Part shown: piece by piece, positions 6,042-9,806 of the stretch
How the letters are laid out: each line of letters begins with the position of its first letter
Numbering within the stretch: the stretch's first letter is position 1
Assembly (NCBI GenBank): GCA_004296865.1
Contig: SCVQ01000578.1
Span: 1 to 9,806 of the forward strand
Origin: Nitrospirota bacterium
Lineage (GTDB): Bacteria; Nitrospirota; Nitrospiria; Nitrospirales; Nitrospiraceae
Direction: 5' to 3'
Length of the DNA stretch: 9,806 bases
The notes under the pieces: model-generated
Told to the model about the DNA's origin: nothing
The model's database searches: none
The model's input: only the letters and a program-made list of their open reading frames with translations
Program-made: the position numbers and the translations under genes

Positions 6042-7697
6042 ATGAATTCCATCCTCTACGTCTTCCTCCCCTGTAAGAAGGTCTACCCGATCGGAATCAC
6101 CTACCTGGCGGATTTCATCCACCGGCGGCGTCCCGACATCCGCCAGCAAATTCTCGATCTTTCGGTCTACCCGCAAGCCAAGCGCCCCAAGATCTTGCGT
6201 GAAACGGCGTCCGCCTTTGCGCCGGACCTCGTCTGTTTCTCCTGGCGGGACATCCAGATTTTTTCCCCCCACGAGGGGGATGCCTCGCTGGAACATGCCT
6301 TCAACTTTTATTTCGCCAGCAACCCGATCAAACGAGTCGCGGCCTCCTTCCAGGGACTCAAGCAGCTCTACCGTTACTACCACGACATCCGTGCGAACTT
6401 GTCCTATCCCTGGCTGATCCGGAAAGAGCTTCCCAAAGCGCAACTCATGATCGGTGGCGGTGCCTTCACCGCCTTTGCCGATCAGCTGATCGAAAAACTC
6501 CCCGAAGGGACAATCGGCATTCTGGGCGAAGGCGAAGATGCGATTCTCAAGGTCGTCGAAGGGCAACCGTTGACGGACGAGCGGTACATCGTCAAAGAAG
6601 GCCATCGCGTATCGAAGGGCGCCCAGCGCATACCGGCCCTCCTCGACACGCTGTCCGTGGACCTCCCCTATCTCACGACCATTTTTCCCCAGTACCGGGA
6701 CTACATCGGAGAATCGATCGGGGTCCAGAGTAAACGGGGATGCCCCTATGACTGTGCCTTCTGCCTCTATCCCTACATCGAGGGCAAGAGGGTCCGCTAC
6801 CGTCCGCCGGAAATGGTCGTCCGCGACATTGCCCAGCATTACCACCAATGGGGTGCGCGCCGCTTCTGGTTTACGGACGCCCAGTTCATCACCGGCAAGG
6901 AAGCCTACCCGCAATGCACCGAAATTCTCGAACGGATCATCCGAGAAGGGTTGGCAATCCAATGGTCCGGCTACATCCGGACGTCCCTGATCACCGCCGA
7001 CCTGGCCAAGTTGATGGTTCGCTCCGGCGTCGGAGACCTGGAAGTCGCCATTACGTCCGGCTCCCAGGAGGTGCTGAACAACCTCCACATGGGCTTCAAG
7101 CTGGAACGGCTCTATGACGGTTGTCGCTACCTGGCCGAGGCGGGGTTCAAGGGCAAGGTCATCCTGAACTATTCCCTCAACTCCCCCAAAGAAACGGAAG
7201 AGACCCTCCTCCAGAGTGTGGAGTCTTATAAGAAAGTGGCTTCCATCCTGGGCGAAGACCGAGTGTTCCCCCTCATGTTCTTCCTGGGTATCCAGCCCAA
7301 TACTGATTTGGAACACCGGCTACTGGAAGAAGGCTACCTCTCGGCCGGGTACAACCCGCTCATGCTGACCCCCACCAGCATCAGGAAACTGCTTTACAAC
7401 CCAGCCCCGCTCAACAAGATCATCGCCAAGGCCTGCTTGGCGGCCTGGCACAAAAAACACGGAAGCCAGGACCCCCGTCCCTGGTCCGGTTCCCTCTCTC
7501 AGGACAGTCAGACCGGAGCAGAGGACCACGCAGCGCAATCCGCCCCCACGTACGCAGACGGCAACCTCATCCGCGGGATCGAAAACAACTCTGGCCGGGA
7601 CACGCTCCTGACCCTGGAAGATATCCTTCGCTCGCGTAAAACAACTTATTCTTCAGCCAGTTCGAGCAAAAGTCACGCAGTCAGATCGGCCGGATAA
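6042..7697 (+). CDS. B12-binding-type radical SAM protein, unknown substrate
   Basis: A 551-residue class B radical SAM enzyme. The N-terminal half (about 1-175) has the shape of a cobalamin-binding domain: GITYLADFI near the start, DLVCFSW at mid-domain, the GGG loop at 138-140 and GEGE at 162-165. The base-off His motif DxHxxG is not visible, as is common in this class. The radical SAM core (about 210-420) carries C234-x3-C238-x2-C241 (CPYDCAFC) for the [4Fe-4S] cluster, followed by a typical RYRPPEMVV strand-helix and FTDAQF. The last 80 or so residues are polar, low in complexity and probably disordered. Class B enzymes typically methylate unactivated carbon or do ring and lipid chemistry; nothing here fixes the substrate. 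The ATG at 6042 was chosen over an in-frame TTG at 6033; neither has a clear ribosome binding site. It follows ubiE on the same strand with a repeat-filled spacer, so co-transcription is possible. Confidence 0.88.
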   Translation: MNSILYVFLPCKKVYPIGITYLADFIHRRRPDIRQQILDLSVYPQAKRPKILRETASAFAPDLVCFSWRDIQIFSPHEGDASLEHAFNFYFASNPIKRVAASFQGLKQLYRYYHDIRANLSYPWLIRKELPKAQLMIGGGAFTAFADQLIEKLPEGTIGILGEGEDAILKVVEGQPLTDERYIVKEGHRVSKGAQRIPALLDTLSVDLPYLTTIFPQYRDYIGESIGVQSKRGCPYDCAFCLYPYIEGKRVRYRPPEMVVRDIAQHYHQWGARRFWFTDAQFITGKEAYPQCTEILERIIREGLAIQWSGYIRTSLITADLAKLMVRSGVGDLEVAITSGSQEVLNNLHMGFKLERLYDGCRYLAEAGFKGKVILNYSLNSPKETEETLLQSVESYKKVASILGEDRVFPLMFFLGIQPNTDLEHRLLEEGYLSAGYNPLMLTPTSIRKLLYNPAPLNKIIAKACLAAWHKKHGSQDPRPWSGSLSQDSQTGAEDHAAQSAPTYADGNLIRGIENNSGRDTLLTLEDILRSRKTTYSSASSSKSHAVRSAG

Positions 7698-7723
7698 GGC
7701 CCTTCCCCACTGCCAGATGTCGC

Positions 7724-7753
7724 TTGCATTCCTCTTTGCCCCGATGCTATCAT
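7724..7753 (+). promoter_or_regulatory. Possible promoter for the Usp-PCP_red gene
   Basis: TATCAT (7748-7753) matches the -10 consensus at five of six positions. TTGCAT (7724-7729), 18 bp upstream, keeps the TTG of a -35 box. Transcription would start near 7760 and give a leader of about 90 nt. The evidence is the hexamers only. Confidence 0.35.
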
Positions 7754-7840
7754 GCCAAATCTTTTTAGCCCCTTGATCACCTAGAATCGTTCAAATTCGT
7801 TGACGATTTTCATGATCGGTCGGGCTTGCAGAGGTCCTGA

Positions 7841-7846
7841 AGGAGG
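7841..7846 (+). promoter_or_regulatory. Strong ribosome binding site fixing the Usp-PCP_red start
   Basis: A full AGGAGG stands 6 nt before the ATG at 7853. It is the best Shine-Dalgarno in the window and suggests efficient translation, in contrast to the weak or absent sites of the ubiE and radical SAM genes upstream. Confidence 0.8.
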
Positions 7847-7852
7847 CGTCTG

Positions 7853-9806
7853 ATGTACAAGACCATCTATATCCCGGTCGATAATTCGGACTATTCCAAT
7901 ACAGCCGTCGACCTGGGAGTCAGCCTGGCCAAGACGTTCGGCTCGAAAATCGTGGGCAGCCACGTCTACGCGGCCAAGATGCACGATAAACGCTTCAAGC
8001 AGATGGAAGCCGGGCTACCGGAAGAGTACCACGACGAAAAGGAACTGGACCGGCAGCGTCAGATCCACGACTCCCTCATCACCCGCGGCCTGCAGATCAT
8101 CACCGACTCCTATCTCGATTACGTCGATAAGAAATGTACCGAGGCGAACCTGCCCCTGGAGCGCCGCTCCCTGGAAGGACGCAATTGGAAGGTTCTGGCC
8201 GAGGATATCAACACCAACGCCTATGAGTTGGTCATCATGGGCGCCTTGGGCGTGGGCGCGGTCAAGGACAGCGTGATCGGAAGCAACACCGAACGGGTGG
8301 TCCGCCGCGTGCGGACCTCCGACATGCTGATCATCAAGAACACGCAGCCCTTGAACGGCGGCAAGATCGTCGTGGCGGTGGACGGAAGCGCCTATTCGTT
8401 CGGCGGGCTCATGACGGGCTTGGCCCTGGGCAAGGCCCTGAACAAGCCGGTCGAGGCCATCTCCGCCTTCGACCCCTACTTTCACTACGCGGCCTTCCAC
8501 AGCATCTCCGGCGTCTTGAATGAAGAAGCGGGCAAGGTCTTCCGGTTTAAGGAGCAAGAGAAGCTGCACGAGGAAATCATCGACAGCGGCCTGGCCAAGA
8601 TCTATCAATCCCATCTGGACATTTCCCGCGAGCTGGCCCAGGCGGAAAACACCGACATCAAGACCACCCTGCTGGACGGCAAGGCCTTCGAAAAGATCAT
8701 CCAGTACGTCCGCAAGGAGACCCCCTGGCTGTTGATCATCGGCCGCATCGGCGTGCACAGCGACGAGGACATGGACATCGGCAGCAACGCCGAAAACCTG
8801 CTGCGCAGCGTGGGCTGCAACGTCCTGATCTCCAACCGCAAGTACGTGCCCCCCATCGACACCCAGGCCGAGTACACCCTCGCCTGGACTGAAGAAGCCC
8901 TCGCACGGATGGAGAAGATTCCGGTCTTCGCCCGCGGAGTGGCCAAGACGGCCATCCATCGCTATGCCATCGAGAAAGGGCATACGATCATCAGCAACAC
9001 CGTCGTGGACTCGGCGGTCGGTCACATTCTTCCGAAGGGCGCCATGGAAGCCATGCGGGCACTCGGCGGCAACCTGGAGGTGGCTGGAATCGATCGCAAC
9101 AAAATGCAGGCGGACGACGCCGTCGCCAAGGACCTGATGGGCTCCACGCTCAGCGGCATGATGACCGGGATCGTCCAGGAAAAGCCGACCGTGAGCGCCG
9201 GCACCCAGGCCTACCTCGATCGCATGAGCCAAAACTATTTCGTCTGCGACGGGTGCGGCTACATCGGCAAGGGCGAGACGCCGGTGAAATGCCCGGTCTG
9301 CGGCGCCGAAGGCGATCGCTTCAAGCTGGTGGACAAGAGCATCTTCGAGGCAGCGGCCAAGGCGGAAGGCGCGATTGAAACCGATGTGGCCTACGACGAT
9401 GTGCCCATGCAGTGGACCCATGACGCCAAGGAAGCGATCCGGGCCGTGCCGGCCGGGTTCCAACGCCGCCGCGCCAAGGCCAAGATCGAAAAGACTGCCC
9501 GCAAGCTGGGCATGACGACCATTACCCTCGAGTATGCCGCCCCGATGATCCAAGAAGCGGCGGCCGAGGACTATACGCCCATCTTTGCAAACAAGGGGGC
9601 CGGCACGGCTCCGGTCTCTGCGGAAGCGGAAGCCAAACACGGCAATGGGCACGGTAACGGCGGCAACGGAGGTGGCGCAATGTCCTCACCCTCCCCTTAC
9701 ACCTGGACGCCTGAAGCCCTGGAACGCCTCGAGCGGGTCCCGGCCGGCTTCATGCGGGATTGCACGCGTGCGCTGATCCAGAAACATGCCGAGCAGGTCG
9801 GCGCCA
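7853..9806 (+). CDS. Tandem universal stress protein fused to PCP_red and rubredoxin-like modules (3' end outside window)
   Basis: The frame is open from the ATG at 7853 to the window end, giving at least 651 residues. Usp domain 1 (about 1-165) and Usp domain 2 (about 169-330) each keep the ATP-binding pattern G-2x-G-9x-G-S: G130/G133/G143-S144 and G297/G300/G310-S311. Next comes a PCP_red-like domain starting with W345-T-E-E-A-L and IPVFAR. Then a Cys4 rubredoxin-like knuckle (C465-x2-C468 and C480-x2-C483), as in the rubrerythrin tail, which should bind iron or zinc. A second PCP_red domain starts at W521 (AIRAVPAGFQRR). A Gly/Asn/His linker (about 594-606) leads to a third at W618 (ALERLERVPAGFMRD), cut off at the window edge. 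PCP_red is the small C-terminal domain of the BchB/ChlB subunit of dark protochlorophyllide reductase. No other chlorophyll gene is seen, so this is probably a nucleotide- and redox-responsive protein, not a chlorophyll enzyme. No signal peptide; cytosolic. Confidence 0.92.
   Translation, partial: MYKTIYIPVDNSDYSNTAVDLGVSLAKTFGSKIVGSHVYAAKMHDKRFKQMEAGLPEEYHDEKELDRQRQIHDSLITRGLQIITDSYLDYVDKKCTEANLPLERRSLEGRNWKVLAEDINTNAYELVIMGALGVGAVKDSVIGSNTERVVRRVRTSDMLIIKNTQPLNGGKIVVAVDGSAYSFGGLMTGLALGKALNKPVEAISAFDPYFHYAAFHSISGVLNEEAGKVFRFKEQEKLHEEIIDSGLAKIYQSHLDISRELAQAENTDIKTTLLDGKAFEKIIQYVRKETPWLLIIGRIGVHSDEDMDIGSNAENLLRSVGCNVLISNRKYVPPIDTQAEYTLAWTEEALARMEKIPVFARGVAKTAIHRYAIEKGHTIISNTVVDSAVGHILPKGAMEAMRALGGNLEVAGIDRNKMQADDAVAKDLMGSTLSGMMTGIVQEKPTVSAGTQAYLDRMSQNYFVCDGCGYIGKGETPVKCPVCGAEGDRFKLVDKSIFEAAAKAEGAIETDVAYDDVPMQWTHDAKEAIRAVPAGFQRRRAKAKIEKTARKLGMTTITLEYAAPMIQEAAAEDYTPIFANKGAGTAPVSAEAEAKHGNGHGNGGNGGGAMSSPSPYTWTPEALERLERVPAGFMRDCTRALIQKHAEQVGA

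Noticed and set aside
6009..7316. Minus-strand 435-residue open frame opposite the radical SAM gene
   Set aside because: It is the mirror of a gene with an intact CxxxCxxC motif on the plus strand; no domain is recognisable in it.
8015..9652. Long 545-residue open frame on the minus strand opposite the Usp-PCP_red gene
   Set aside because: Its composition (rich in G, D, H, V, L) is that of an antisense shadow in a G+C-rich gene. The plus strand here has clear Usp, PCP_red and rubredoxin motifs and a strong ribosome binding site.
7853..9806. PCP_red domains as evidence for chlorophyll synthesis
   Set aside because: The catalytic nitrogenase-like parts of the reductase (L, N and B bodies) are absent; only the small C-terminal module is present, fused to Usp domains.

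Overview
The window looks like a chromosomal segment (roughly 55-60% G+C by eye) of a free-living Gram-negative bacterium. The genus Nitrospira, or a close relative in the Nitrospirota, is my best guess. That rests on the gene style: soluble HD-GYP response regulators and hybrid kinases, a B12-type radical SAM enzyme, and a universal stress protein fused to PCP_red (protochlorophyllide-reductase-like) modules. It is an inference; no rRNA or other marker gene is present.

Left part (1-3222, + strand): a non-coding leader carries a near-perfect nested palindrome (61-103), followed by a REC-HD-GYP response regulator of the RpfG type (277-1404) and a cytosolic PAS-HisKA-HATPase-REC hybrid sensor kinase (about 1642-3222). 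The pair suggests a phosphorelay feeding into cyclic di-GMP turnover. However, the HD-GYP domain has non-standard residues at two conserved active-site positions.

Middle (3223-5159): about 410 bp without a convincing gene, containing small hairpins, separates the hybrid kinase from a convergent GAF-HisKA-HATPase kinase on the - strand (3635-4963, possibly from 5023). That kinase has no receiver domain and no adjacent response regulator. A divergent intergenic region with an inverted repeat and a possible promoter separates it from ubiE.

Right part (5160-9806, + strand): ubiE/menG (quinone C-methyltransferase), possibly leaderless; then a short spacer made of inverted 7-bp repeats; then a class B (B12-binding) radical SAM enzyme of unknown substrate (6042-7697). 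After a 155-bp gap with a possible promoter and a strong ribosome binding site comes the most unusual gene. It encodes two ATP-type Usp domains, a PCP_red domain, a rubredoxin-like Cys4 knuckle, a second PCP_red domain, a Gly/Asn/His linker and a third PCP_red domain. It runs off the window end, so the protein is at least 651 residues long.

Together the genes suggest signal transduction (two kinases, one c-di-GMP-type output), respiratory quinone biosynthesis and a redox or stress-linked protein. No transposase, CRISPR array, tRNA or rRNA gene was seen.
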